A model generated the notes under the pieces. It was not told where the DNA came from, ran no database searches, and saw only the letters and a list, made by a program, of their open reading frames with translations. From contig DHAI01000069.1 in NCBI GenBank assembly GCA_002397355.1, positions 1-8,475 of the forward strand: a DNA stretch of 8,475 nt, in the 5' to 3' direction. The first letter of the stretch is position 1, and each line of letters begins with the position of its first letter. Source of the DNA: Ruminococcaceae bacterium UBA4958 (lineage in GTDB: Bacteria > Bacillota > Clostridia > Oscillospirales > Acutalibacteraceae). This document shows, piece by piece, positions 1 to 7,924 of this stretch. The translations under genes were made by a program, and so were the position numbers.

Positions 1-260
1 AGGGACGCCATAATTGTTAAAAGCACTTCGCCCTTGGAATCCATTGTGTTGATGTTTTCTTTTTCAAAATATACAGGAATGTTTTTCTCTTTCAGCTGAC
101 GGATGTATTTCAAGCAGTCCAGCGTATTTCGGGCAAACCGGCTGATAGATTTTGTGATAATCATATCGATGCTGCCTGCCATGCACTCGTCGATCATACG
201 GTTGAATTCATCACGCTTTTTTGTGTTGGTGCCGGAAATGCCGTCGTCGGTGTAAACGCC
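1..260 (-). pseudogene. Resident serine recombinase, internal fragment lacking its 5' end
   Basis: The minus strand is open from position 260 to the window edge and encodes about 86 residues of a resolvase/invertase-type serine recombinase catalytic domain. The fragment starts [16 protein letters not shown] and continues with [14 protein letters not shown], the arginine-containing active-site segment of the family, and ends near [10 protein letters not shown]. An in-frame TAA at 261-263 lies directly before the first homologous codon. The part that should carry the catalytic serine (a YxRxS-type segment) is absent, and no ribosome binding site or start precedes the fragment; the first in-frame ATG codons are well inside the domain. 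The 3' end runs out of the window, so the rest may be intact. It differs from the phage recombinase at 325-1980, which has [15 protein letters not shown] at the matching place. I infer that this is a resident gene split by prophage insertion; plain gene decay is the alternative. Confidence 0.8.
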
Positions 261-282
261 TTACGGACTATTTCCCAATGCC
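241..282. other. Probable prophage-resident DNA attachment junction (attL or attR)
   Basis: Homology to the resident recombinase stops at about 260. Phage sequence, ending in the recombinase gene and its terminator, starts by 283. The crossover point of the phage serine recombinase should therefore fall within or next to this stretch. Serine integrases need only a very short identical core in att sites of roughly 40-50 bp, so the core cannot be fixed from one end alone. A weak GTAA/TTAC symmetry lies around 253-264, but I would not rely on it. The site lies on the 3' side of the recombinase gene, 65 bp beyond its stop. This is inference: the other end of the prophage is not in the window. Confidence 0.45.
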
Positions 283-324
283 TAAAAAATCGGCGCGTGC
301 CTGTATTTAACCAGTCACACGCCG
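283..324 (-). terminator. Rho-independent terminator after the phage recombinase
   Basis: Read on the minus strand, CGGCGTGTG (324-316) pairs with CACGCGCCG (299-291) through nine pairs, one of them G-U, around a 16-base loop, and is followed at once by six Ts (289-284). The upstream arm begins directly after the recombinase TAA at 325-327. It ends the tnpW-recombinase transcript and separates it from the resident recombinase fragment beyond the junction. Confidence 0.85.
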
Positions 325-1995
<1,671 letters not shown>

Positions 1996-2208
1996 TTATA
2001 TGGTATCCGTACCATATTCGCTCTGATTCGGGTACATAGCAAGTTGATTCCCATGCTTAGTCTGATAACTTTTTGTATCTGTAAAATGCCTGTAAATCAG
2101 CCTTTCCAGCTTCTTTTCAATTGTCTCTGTGGCATCCGGTGAACATTCGGCGGTGACGATAAAGAGCGTGTTGCCGATTTGCCTCTTGGTGACTATTTTC
2201 TTTTCCAT
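1996..2208 (-). CDS. tnpW: TnpW-like transposon-encoded small protein
   Basis: This 70-residue protein is recognised from the pattern KRQIGNTLFIVTAECSPDAT followed by ETIEKKLERLI (residues 8-38). The pattern matches the TnpW family (IGxTxYxV, then a helix with an ExxxxKxxRLI-like pattern), named after a gene of the clostridial Tn4451/Tn4453 elements. Its molecular function is not established. The C-terminal 30 residues (about 41-70, including HGNQLAMYPNQSEYGTDTI) go beyond the core I recognise and look polar and unstructured. The ATG at 2208-2206 is preceded by GGAGGG (2219-2214) at 5 bases. The stop overlaps the start of the recombinase ribosome binding site and the recombinase ATG follows 15 bases after the stop, so the two genes are probably translated together. 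Finding it beside an endolysin suggests that the phage took its integration module from a transposon-like source. Confidence 0.75.
   Translation of the reverse strand: MEKKIVTKRQIGNTLFIVTAECSPDATETIEKKLERLIYRHFTDTKSYQTKHGNQLAMYPNQSEYGTDTI
1998..2017 (-). promoter_or_regulatory. Hairpin directly before the recombinase ribosome binding site
   Basis: On the minus strand ATATGGTA (2017-2010), a CGGA loop and TACCATAT (2005-1998) form a perfect 8-bp inverted repeat. The last base of the hairpin is the first A of AAGGAGG, the ribosome binding site of the recombinase (core 1996-1991), and the tnpW-like stop codon (1998-1996) overlaps the hairpin foot. Ribosomes finishing tnpW would melt it, so it fits translational coupling or a protein-binding operator. 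The structure is seen; the role is inferred. Confidence 0.5.
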
Positions 2209-2230
2209 AACAGCCCTCCGTTCCGAGGGA

Positions 2231-2272
2231 AAAGGAAAACTCCCCTCGCTTCCTAATGGACAGTGAGGGGAG
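2231..2272 (-). terminator. Rho-independent terminator after the endolysin gene
   Basis: On the minus strand CTCCCCTC (2272-2265) and GAGGGGAG (2247-2240) form a perfect 8-bp stem around a 17-base loop, followed by TTTTCCTTTC-like T-rich sequence (2239-2231). It starts 25 bases after the endolysin stop and ends the late tail-lysis transcript. Only 22 bases separate it from the tnpW-like start codon, and I see no convincing promoter there, so the integration genes depend on read-through or on a promoter further upstream. Confidence 0.8.
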
Positions 2273-2296
2273 ATAATCCGTAGTCGAAAGTCACCG

Positions 2297-3211
2297 TTAT
2301 TGGGGGATCTTCAGCTTCTGCCCGGCGTAGATGGTGTCCGAGGTCAGGCCGTTCAGCGCTTTGATTTCCGTGTAGCGCGCACCGTTTCCGAGTTCTTTTT
2401 TCGCGATGCCCCAAAGGGTGTCGTTCTTGGCCACGGTGTAGATCTCGCAGGAAGCGGCGGGCTTCGCACTGCCACCGAGAATTTCATTCACCCTGCTTTG
2501 TACGGCGGCATAATCGTACCCGGCCGCGGTCAGGCGCTGCCTGCGCGTTTCGCCGTTGCCCCAATCCCCGCGGATGACCTCCTGTGCCAGCTCGTCAACA
2601 GATTTGCTTCCAGACGAAGAAGAGGTCTCCGATCCTCCGTTTTCCAGCAGGCGTTTGACCTCATCTCTGAAGGTATCCATGCTTTTGCCGAACCTCGGAA
2701 ACCAGTGCATTACATCCGAATGATTGCTGGCAATCCCCAGCTTGTAGCCCTCGCAGTGGCAGATGACGTTCTTTTCGGTCAGCCCATACTGCCGGCAGAG
2801 GTAGGCGCAGAGTTCGGCGGCTTCCCTGTAAACGGCATTGAAGTATGCCGCGTCCGTCAGACCGTCCTCACAGATTTCAAAGGAAATATGCGTGTCGTTG
2901 CCGGAGCCCTTTGAACCGCTTCCGCAGTGCCAGCCGCGCATATTCCACGGCAGGGTCTGGTATGTGGCGATGGAGCCGTCGGCCAGCTTTCCGATGAAGG
3001 CGTGGGTACAGACCTGACGCCCATCCGGCGTGTTCTGGTTCCAGTGATTGTCGTACTGGTTTTTCCCGAGCAGGCCGTCGTCCGGACCCACATAGCGCTT
3101 GAGGCCCGGATTATTCGCCCCGGTGGAATGCACCATGATTCCCTTCGGCGTAATGGTCCGGCCCGCTTTGTAGCAGGCATTGTTCGGCAGAATAAGCTTG
3201 TGCAGATTCAT
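2297..3211 (-). CDS. Phage endolysin: N-acetylmuramoyl-L-alanine amidase with CW_7 and LysM domains
   Basis: This 304-residue lysis enzyme cuts the amide bond between muramic acid and the stem peptide. The Amidase_2 domain (about 20-190) has KGIMVHSTGANNP with likely zinc ligand His28, ISFEICED around Glu112, and CHCEG followed by NHSDVMHWFP (His152, His164, Asp166, His169), among which the other metal and catalytic residues should lie. Residues about 203-246 (SVDELAQEVIRGDWGNG, then AAGYDYAAVQSRVNEI) match the CW_7 wall-binding repeat known from Cpl-7 lysozyme. Residues about 256-304 are one LysM domain (YTVAKNDTLWGIAKKELG to AGQKLKIPQ). A Ser-rich linker (194-202) joins the first two. There is no signal peptide, so export depends on the holin. 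The ATG at 3211 is chosen because AGGAGG lies 7 bases upstream and it overlaps the holin stop as ATGA. The longer open frame to 3787 is a shadow of the holin and fibre genes. Confidence 0.95.
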   Translation of the reverse strand: MNLHKLILPNNACYKAGRTITPKGIMVHSTGANNPGLKRYVGPDDGLLGKNQYDNHWNQNTPDGRQVCTHAFIGKLADGSIATYQTLPWNMRGWHCGSGSKGSGNDTHISFEICEDGLTDAAYFNAVYREAAELCAYLCRQYGLTEKNVICHCEGYKLGIASNHSDVMHWFPRFGKSMDTFRDEVKRLLENGGSETSSSSGSKSVDELAQEVIRGDWGNGETRRQRLTAAGYDYAAVQSRVNEILGGSAKPAASCEIYTVAKNDTLWGIAKKELGNGARYTEIKALNGLTSDTIYAGQKLKIPQ

Positions 3212-3639
3212 TTCTGATCCTCCTCGTCGTTTCGGTTGTGCAGCTGCTCCAGCACGTCCTTGAGCTTCTGCGGCACGGGCAGCCCGATATGGGCGGCGTT
3301 CTCCAGAATGGAAACGCCCTCGTTGCTCAGATAGAAAAAGACCACCGCCGTGCGGATGACGCCGTTCCCGCCCGGGCTGGCTCCGCTCAGGATCAGCTCG
3401 TCGAGAATGTTGCCGACGCCCACCAGCACAAAAATGAGCACCTTTTTGAAGATGCCCCGGGCGCCGATCTCGCTGGAGAGCTTGTGGTCGAGGACGGCGC
3501 ACAGCACGCCGGTCAGGTAGTCGAGCACGACAAAGACGACGAGAGCGTAAAGAAACCCGTCGAACCCGCCGAAGAACCACCCGAAGAAGCCGCCCAGCAC
3601 GGCGATGCACGCCTGCGCCCAGCTCCAGATTGCTTTCAT
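3208..3639 (-). CDS. Phage holin, TcdE/Cp-1 type (toxin secretion/phage lysis holin family)
   Basis: This 143-residue inner-membrane protein should form the lesion through which the endolysin reaches the wall. It has hydrophobic segments at about 8-28, 29-50 and 66-84, with a shorter one near 96-104. The family hallmarks are DYLTGV at 40-45 and SSEIGARGIFKK at 55-66, as in the Holin_4 family that includes clostridial TcdE. The C-terminus (about 125-143) is short, charged and probably cytoplasmic. The ATG at 3639-3637 has AAGGAGG 8 bases upstream. Its TGA overlaps the endolysin ATG by four bases, a typical coupled lysis pair. A terminator-like hairpin (3674-3700) lies just upstream, which may limit or delay holin expression relative to the tail genes. 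Confidence 0.93.
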   Translation of the reverse strand: MKAIWSWAQACIAVLGGFFGWFFGGFDGFLYALVVFVVLDYLTGVLCAVLDHKLSSEIGARGIFKKVLIFVLVGVGNILDELILSGASPGGNGVIRTAVVFFYLSNEGVSILENAAHIGLPVPQKLKDVLEQLHNRNDEEDQK

Positions 3640-3673
3640 TATGTCTGCCTCCTTGTTTGAACTGATATTTATG

Positions 3674-3700
3674 AAAAAGGCGTCCCCGGAAAGGGACGCC
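3674..3700 (-). terminator. Rho-independent terminator or attenuator between fibre gene and holin
   Basis: On the minus strand GGCGTCCC (3700-3693) pairs perfectly with GGGACGCC (3686-3679) around a 6-base loop, followed by five Ts (3678-3674). It starts 11 bases after the fibre stop codon and ends 34 bases before the holin ATG. No clear promoter follows it before the holin, so partial read-through, or antitermination of the late transcript, is the likely way the lysis genes are reached. Confidence 0.8.
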
Positions 3701-3711
3701 GCGGACCGCGC

Positions 3712-5415
3712 TCAAAGCGCCAAAACTAACGCCTGCAGCTGGTTCATGACCGCCGCTCTGGGGCGGCCGGTTCCGATGGGCAGCCAATCCACCTCCGGCA
3801 CGTCAAAGGCGGTTCCCGTGCTGAAAAGGTTGATCATCTCAATCACCGGCTCGAGGGCGGCGCGAAGCTCCAGAATATGAAGCGGCCAGTTTTTCACATA
3901 GGTTTTGCCCGCCGTGATTTCCTCGCTCCAAACGACCGCCGACAGGCCGTAGTAATTGCGAACCGTGTTGACGGCAGTTCGGAGCGCCGTGACATGAGAA
4001 GCTTTCACCTTCGTTATGCCCGCGGTGACCGTCTCAAACGGCGAAGCAAGCATCGTCAAGGAACGGCTGACCTCCGCGCTCGGCGCCGTGAAATTTGCGC
4101 TCAGGCAGCGCACCGTCGCGGTTTTCGCCCCGGCGGCCTGTTCCTGCGCCTGAAAAACGACGCCGGTATTTTTGGCGACGGCTCCGCTTGGAGAGAACAG
4201 CGCGGGATTGTTGACGCTGTCCTGCCAGCTTCCCGTTCCGATTTTCACCTGTACCGCCTGTGTATCCGGCTGGCTTCCGGTGGCAATGAGGAAGCGCGGG
4301 TGAGAGTTGTAGGTGGCGGAGCCGTCCTTGGGCGCGGCGACCATCGGGGTCGCGCTGGCGGCGGCGACGCACAGGATGCTGTTTGAGACCTGCTCGCTGG
4401 AATAAACGCCCAGCGTGTCGATGGTCCAAAGCCCGTACTTGGTGTAGGTGCCGGGCACAGCCGAGGCTGCGGCCGTCCGGCTGCCGGAGGAAGCCGAAAG
4501 GTCAAAGGTTTCCAGTACGCTCCACGCCGTCCAGGCCGAGCCGTCCGTGGAGGTGCGGCTGGCCAGCATATAGCCCTTGATGGGGCTGGTGCCGCCCGAC
4601 GCGCCGTTCCAGACGACGGTTGCGGATCCGGCGCTGTATACGGCGGGTGAAGCGGTCACGGAGGCGGCCGGCTGAGGAGGGGTGTTTTTTCGCACGGAAT
4701 TTGAGGATACCGTCCAGCCGGAATAATAACTCGCCCCGGCGGAGCCGCGCGTGCGCACCTGAAAACGCCGGTAATACCCGCGCGTGGCGGGCGGCGCAGC
4801 CGAAACGCTGCCATTTGCGGCCGTGGTCGTCACGGTCGTCAGCGCCGTCCAGCTTCCCCAGGCGGAGTTGTTGCTCGAATCGCTGTACTGGATTTCATAG
4901 GACGCGATGCCGTTATTGATGCCGCCGGAGGCCCCACTCCACGACAGCGTGGCGTTTCCCTCCGAAACCGTAGGGGTGACCGAGCAGGCGGTCGGCGAGC
5001 CGCAGGCCGTGGTCAGAAGGGACGAGCTTGTCACCGTATACGCCGAGTTGTCGATCACGCCGGAGGAGAGTGTCAGCCGCCCGTCCGAAACCACGCGGAA
5101 ACGCACGCCCTGCGCGGTGTCTCCCGCAGCGGAGGCGCAGGTCACCGAAACAGTTCGGTATCTCGGCGCGGTGCCGTCCCAGTCGTCGTTGTCCGCCGCC
5201 TTGATGCGCACCTGCGCGGACGAGCCGTTGACCGTCATCGTGCAGAGCAGCGCGTAGCCGCTGTGAATATACGAGCCGGAAGAAGCGAGAGCCGCCGATA
5301 TGGTAAAGTTGTAGGTCATCTGACTGTTGCTCGGACGGCTTTTGGAATAGGTGATGGTGTAGTTGACTGTCGGGCCGCTGCCCGCGTTCAGGGTAACGCC
5401 GTTGATGTCCGCCAT
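3712..5415 (-). CDS. Phage tail fibre/structural protein with FN3- and Ig-like domains
   Basis: This 567-residue protein is rich in Ala, Ser, Thr and Gly and predicted to be mostly beta. An N-terminal module (about 1-130) is followed by two fibronectin type III-like domains (about 138-242 and 246-348). These share a WSGASGG/WNGASGG turn and a following strand pattern (ASYEIQYSDS, KGYMLASRTS). A third Ig-like module spans about 355-455. The C-terminal region holds two copies of a helical H-x(3)-L-R-x-A motif (KASHVTALRTAV and LHILELRAAL, about 471-520), seen in other fibre-like and surface proteins. A short tail ending in NQLQALVLAL follows. Position between a baseplate-type gene and the lysis genes fits a host-contact fibre. 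The ATG at 5415 is chosen because AGGGGG lies 8 bases before it; an in-frame TTG at 5421 is too close to that site. The receptor cannot be told from the sequence. Confidence 0.82.
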   Translation of the reverse strand: MADINGVTLNAGSGPTVNYTITYSKSRPSNSQMTYNFTISAALASSGSYIHSGYALLCTMTVNGSSAQVRIKAADNDDWDGTAPRYRTVSVTCASAAGDTAQGVRFRVVSDGRLTLSSGVIDNSAYTVTSSSLLTTACGSPTACSVTPTVSEGNATLSWSGASGGINNGIASYEIQYSDSSNNSAWGSWTALTTVTTTAANGSVSAAPPATRGYYRRFQVRTRGSAGASYYSGWTVSSNSVRKNTPPQPAASVTASPAVYSAGSATVVWNGASGGTSPIKGYMLASRTSTDGSAWTAWSVLETFDLSASSGSRTAAASAVPGTYTKYGLWTIDTLGVYSSEQVSNSILCVAAASATPMVAAPKDGSATYNSHPRFLIATGSQPDTQAVQVKIGTGSWQDSVNNPALFSPSGAVAKNTGVVFQAQEQAAGAKTATVRCLSANFTAPSAEVSRSLTMLASPFETVTAGITKVKASHVTALRTAVNTVRNYYGLSAVVWSEEITAGKTYVKNWPLHILELRAALEPVIEMINLFSTGTAFDVPEVDWLPIGTGRPRAAVMNQLQALVLAL

Positions 5416-5428
5416 TCGCAAATCCCCC

Positions 5429-5932
5429 TTATTCGTAGACCGCCGTGATCAGCGAGTTGACCGTCCCGCAAAGAGCGGTACTTAGCCGCGTATCAACGAT
5501 GTTCTGCGCGGAGACGGAAACCGCTCCCTGGGGCACGGTGATCTCCGCGAGCGCCAGCTCATACACGTTATCGCTGCGTGTCAGCGCGGGAGCCGCGGGA
5601 GAAGCGGCCGCCGTACCCGTCAGCACCGCCAGCCTGATCTCCCGGTTTACCGCGCTCCAGCGCACGACCACACGGTCGATACGGGGATTGACGCCGTCGG
5701 CGGTGGCGAGCGTCAGGCTCAGCGCGTCGGTGTTCTCATAGGCGCAGCCGTTGATCCACGCGCTGCCGGCCAGCACGCTCACCGCCATGCCGCTGCCCGC
5801 GGTCACCCGCAGGTTTGTCGCGGCGGCATAGAAGATGCCGTTTGAAACAAGCTTCCCGAAATAGGAAGCGAAGTCGGCGGCGTCATAGATCCGGTCGCCG
5901 CCGCTGCTGTTGAAAAATCCGCTTTTCTCCAT
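5429..5932 (-). CDS. Small phage baseplate/tail appendage protein
   Basis: This is a 167-residue protein of a type often found between the tail hub and fibre genes of Firmicutes prophages. The N-terminus (MEKSGFFNSSGGDRIYDAAD, 1-20), a glycine-rich beta stretch (SGMAVSVLAGSAWINGCAYE, about 47-66) and the centre (PRIDRVVVRWSAVNREIRLA, about 83-102) are the recognisable parts. A further segment, NVYELALAEITVPQGA, precedes the closing NIVDTRLSTALCG. I infer a baseplate or upper-appendage role; no enzymatic motif is visible and I cannot give a firm family name. The ATG at 5932-5930 overlaps the stop of the hub gene by one base (TGATG), and AGGGAG lies 7 bases upstream. This rules out the longer open frame reaching 6061. 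The fibre gene follows after 13 bases, its ribosome binding site close to this stop. Confidence 0.8.
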   Translation of the reverse strand: MEKSGFFNSSGGDRIYDAADFASYFGKLVSNGIFYAAATNLRVTAGSGMAVSVLAGSAWINGCAYENTDALSLTLATADGVNPRIDRVVVRWSAVNREIRLAVLTGTAAASPAAPALTRSDNVYELALAEITVPQGAVSVSAQNIVDTRLSTALCGTVNSLITAVYE

Positions 5933-6972
5933 CAAATTACTCCCTTCAGCTTTTGAGACAGCGTGAGGGCGCCTTTTCCGAAGGTGATCCCCAGACTCTG
6001 CCCGCCGCCGTCGTAGCTTTCCTCGATCTCCGTGATGCGGGTGTCGAGCGTGACACCCCACTTTTTTGAGAGTATCCGCACGGTATGCCCGAGGTCAAAG
6101 TCCGTCTTGTACCGCAGGTTGCCGTGTGGGTTGACCGATGCGTCGAAGGACTGCGTCATGATAAGCTCGGCGAGTTTGCTCTGCCCGCGGAACAGCAGCG
6201 CGGCGGCGTATTCGTCGCCGAAGTCCTCCGAGCGCAGGTCCTTGGCGTCCACAAAGGTTTCCCGCCGCTCGGCGCCTTCGCCCACGCCGGAAACAGAGAA
6301 CACGCGCTCCGCACCCTCGCCCTCGCCGCCGATGAGCGCGACGTTGGCATAATCCACGGCGCCGCAGGTGAAGGTCTGGGACGTCAGATTTTCATATTCC
6401 CGGGCGAAAACGGCCTGGGACTGCGGCCCTTTGTACAGCCGCACGGTGAAGACCCCGTCGGCGGGACTGAACAGCGTTTTGACTCCGGCGTCCGCCGCCT
6501 CGCACAGCCCGGTCACCGCGTCCATCAGATTCTTGTAGGAAATCTGCGTGCTGACGGGGTCCGTCAGACCGTCGTCCGCATAGGAGATGAAGCCGATCTG
6601 CCGGTCGGTGTTGCCGGGGCTGACGATGTGGTTTATCAGCAGCTGGCCCACGCAGGCGGACAGCCCGCCGTTTAAGGTTTCGGTGTCCCACACGATGCGG
6701 CGGGAGAGGTAGGAGGTGGCGAACCGGCCGCTGACCGTGACGATCTCTCTGTCGGCCTGCGACAGTTCCATCTGCTCGATGATTCCGGCCTCCTCGTCGT
6801 CGCTTTTCCATAGGATATTTCCAAGCGTCAGAAGCGCGAGGTTTTCGGCGGTCGCGACGGCCTTCAATTCAAAGGCGCCGCATTGGGAATACCGGCGCGT
6901 CCAGCGGAGGTACTCAAAGGACTCCACCACGCCGGAAAGCACCCGGTTTTCGTTAAAGACATAAAGCTGCAT
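5932..6972 (-). CDS. Siphovirus Gp37-like tail hub/tail-associated protein
   Basis: This 346-residue protein resembles the siphovirus ReqiPepy6 Gp37-like family, which occupies the tail hub position after the distal tail protein. Recognisable parts are the N-terminus (MQLYVFNENRVLSGVVE), a segment with LRWTRRYSQCGAFELKA, the TVSGRFATSYLSRRIVWDT strand region, YKNLMDAVTGLCEAA in the middle, and the C-terminal DFDLGHTVRILSKKWGV then TRITEIEESYDG. The last part is the usual end of hub proteins, a beta module close to the baseplate. No peptidase or lysozyme domain is appended, so any wall-degrading tail activity must lie elsewhere. I choose the ATG at 6972 over the in-frame GTG at 6981: the GAGAGG sequence touches the GTG with no spacing but is well placed for the ATG. 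The stop overlaps the next start. A strong hairpin sits just upstream, between this gene and the distal tail gene. Confidence 0.85.
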   Translation of the reverse strand: MQLYVFNENRVLSGVVESFEYLRWTRRYSQCGAFELKAVATAENLALLTLGNILWKSDDEEAGIIEQMELSQADREIVTVSGRFATSYLSRRIVWDTETLNGGLSACVGQLLINHIVSPGNTDRQIGFISYADDGLTDPVSTQISYKNLMDAVTGLCEAADAGVKTLFSPADGVFTVRLYKGPQSQAVFAREYENLTSQTFTCGAVDYANVALIGGEGEGAERVFSVSGVGEGAERRETFVDAKDLRSEDFGDEYAAALLFRGQSKLAELIMTQSFDASVNPHGNLRYKTDFDLGHTVRILSKKWGVTLDTRITEIEESYDGGGQSLGITFGKGALTLSQKLKGVI

Positions 6973-6988
6973 CAATTTCACCTCTCAT

Positions 6989-7033
6989 AAAAAGGACATG
7001 AAAGCCATCCGATACGGCTTCCATGTCCTTTTT
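6989..7033 (-). terminator. Long bidirectional terminator-like hairpin between distal tail and hub genes
   Basis: AAAAAGGACATG (6989-7000) and CATGTCCTTTTT (7022-7033) are perfect 12-bp inverted arms. Inside them AAAGCC (7001-7006) and GGCTTC (7016-7021) extend the pairing with one G-U on the minus-strand RNA, leaving a 9-base loop: about 18 pairs in all. A T run follows the stem on either strand, so it could act in both directions. It sits inside what should be one tail transcript, 16 bases before the hub ATG, so it is more likely an attenuator setting gene dosage, or an RNA processing or stability element, than an absolute stop. Confidence 0.75.
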
Positions 7034-7036
7034 GGG

Positions 7037-7058
7037 GCGTGAAAATCTATTTTCACGC
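7037..7058. repeat. Perfect 10-bp palindrome ending at the distal tail stop codon
   Basis: GCGTGAAAAT (7037-7046) and ATTTTCACGC (7049-7058) are exact reverse complements separated by two bases. The outer edge falls on the last base of the distal tail gene's TAG stop (7060-7058). With so short a loop it resembles a protein-binding operator more than a terminator, but as RNA it would stack directly ahead of the long hairpin at 6989-7033. Confidence 0.6.
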
Positions 7059-7909
7059 TATACCCCCAAAAACTGCGGGCGGTAGTACAGGCTGACCTCC
7101 AGCAGATCCATATTTACCCCGGCGTCATAACGCAGGAGATTTCGTCCGGGCGACAGCTGCAGGAAGGTCGAGCCGGTGTCCAGCAGGGAAAAAGCGTTCA
7201 CTTCGGCGCCGCCGGATACGCTGAAGACGTGCTTCCCCGCAAAGTGCGTATAAACCCGCAGCTCGTCGCCCGCGCCCATGGTGCTGTTCAGCCGGACGTA
7301 CTCTCCGGTGTCCAGACGCATCAGCTCGGGATTTTCGACTGTGCCCCGCGCCCGAAAGACGATCAGGCAGCCGCAGGGCACGTCGCCGATGTTGTCCACC
7401 GTGATGATCTGGCTGGGCTGGCGCGAGCCAAGCTCGACGCCGCTCTCCGGAATTTCCAGCGGAAAATGGAACAGCGGCGTCCACACGGCCAGCTCCGCCC
7501 GCACCTCCTCCAGCGTTTCAAAAAACGGCGACGGGCAGAGCAGGCTGACGAAAAAATTCGGCGCGCGCTCCCGGGCGGAGGCGGAAAACCCAGCCTCCTC
7601 CACCACGCAGGAGATCTGCCGCTCCCGGTAAACGAGCGTCCCTTGAAGCTTGGGCGTGAAAACGCGCAAAAAGCGTTTCCGCTGCTCGTAGGCCTCCTCG
7701 GTTGTGCGGGCGGACACCGTGCCCTCCAGCGTAATGTTGCGCATATCCAGTGTGGAGGAGATATAAAAAGCGCCGTCCTGCTCCGGCGCTTTGAAGGTAT
7801 TGACGGTCTGTTTGGCTTCTCCCGCGCCGTCGATTTTGGTCAGGAAAAACGGCTTCGCCTGCCGGAGAGTGAGCCGCTCCCCGGATTCGTTGATATAGGT
7901 AAGCTCCAT
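7058..7909 (-). CDS. Phage distal tail protein (Dit, Sipho_tail family)
   Basis: This 283-residue protein is a phage tail family (Sipho_tail) protein, the Dit component that forms the ring joining the tail tube to the hub. The N-terminal half fits the family: a beta domain with FFLTKIDGAG, then FKAPEQDGAFYISSTLDMRN and a segment ITLEGTVSARTTEEAYEQRK leading into LRVFTPKLQGTLVY. The C-terminal half is a galectin-like beta region (FRARGTVENPELMRLDTGEY, then GRNLLRYDAG) ending VSLYYRPQFLGV. The ATG at 7909-7907 has AGGAGG 9 bases upstream (7924-7919), lying just past the tape-measure stop at 7927-7925, so the two are closely coupled. The gene is followed by two stacked inverted repeats (7037-7058 and 6989-7033). 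The order tape measure, Dit, hub is the standard Gram-positive siphophage arrangement. Confidence 0.92.
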   Translation of the reverse strand: MELTYINESGERLTLRQAKPFFLTKIDGAGEAKQTVNTFKAPEQDGAFYISSTLDMRNITLEGTVSARTTEEAYEQRKRFLRVFTPKLQGTLVYRERQISCVVEEAGFSASARERAPNFFVSLLCPSPFFETLEEVRAELAVWTPLFHFPLEIPESGVELGSRQPSQIITVDNIGDVPCGCLIVFRARGTVENPELMRLDTGEYVRLNSTMGAGDELRVYTHFAGKHVFSVSGGAEVNAFSLLDTGSTFLQLSPGRNLLRYDAGVNMDLLEVSLYYRPQFLGV

Positions 7910-7924
7910 CTTGGTCTCCCTCCT

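Noticed and set aside
1..324. A tRNA gene or its 3' end as the integration target
   Set aside because: No tRNA-like cloverleaf is visible. The sequence beyond the phage is clearly coding for a serine recombinase fragment, which suits a serine integrase rather than a tRNA-targeting tyrosine integrase.
2209..2300. A promoter for the tnpW-recombinase pair
   Set aside because: I looked for -35/-10 pairs between the endolysin stop and the tnpW-like start and found none with acceptable boxes and spacing; most of the gap is the terminator.
3238..3660. Plus-strand open frames opposite the holin and other tail genes (also for example 2300-2914, 3877-4386, 6085-6675)
   Set aside because: They are complement shadows in GC-rich DNA: no ribosome binding sites, no recognisable domains, biased composition, and each lies wholly over a convincing minus-strand gene.
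3640..3674. A promoter for the holin after the terminator
   Set aside because: An AT-rich CATAAAT stretch is present, but no -35 element lies at a sensible distance.
2297..3787. A 496-residue open frame that adds about 190 residues to the N-terminus of the amidase
   Set aside because: The extra part is arginine/alanine-rich shadow sequence read across the holin and fibre genes. The ATG at 3211 has an ideal ribosome binding site and a four-base overlap with the holin stop.
3712..5932. A diversity-generating retroelement or variable repeat in the fibre gene
   Set aside because: No reverse transcriptase, template repeat or accessory gene is in the window, and the FN3-like domains are only distantly similar to each other.
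5429..6061. A longer, 210-residue version of the small baseplate protein
   Set aside because: Its first part is out-of-frame reading of the hub gene. The ATG at 5932 has AGGGAG upstream and a TGATG overlap with the hub stop.
6972..6981. GTG at 6981 as the start of the hub gene
   Set aside because: The purine-rich GAGAG directly touches the GTG and leaves no spacing, whereas it is well spaced for the ATG at 6972, whose product begins with the expected MQLYVF.
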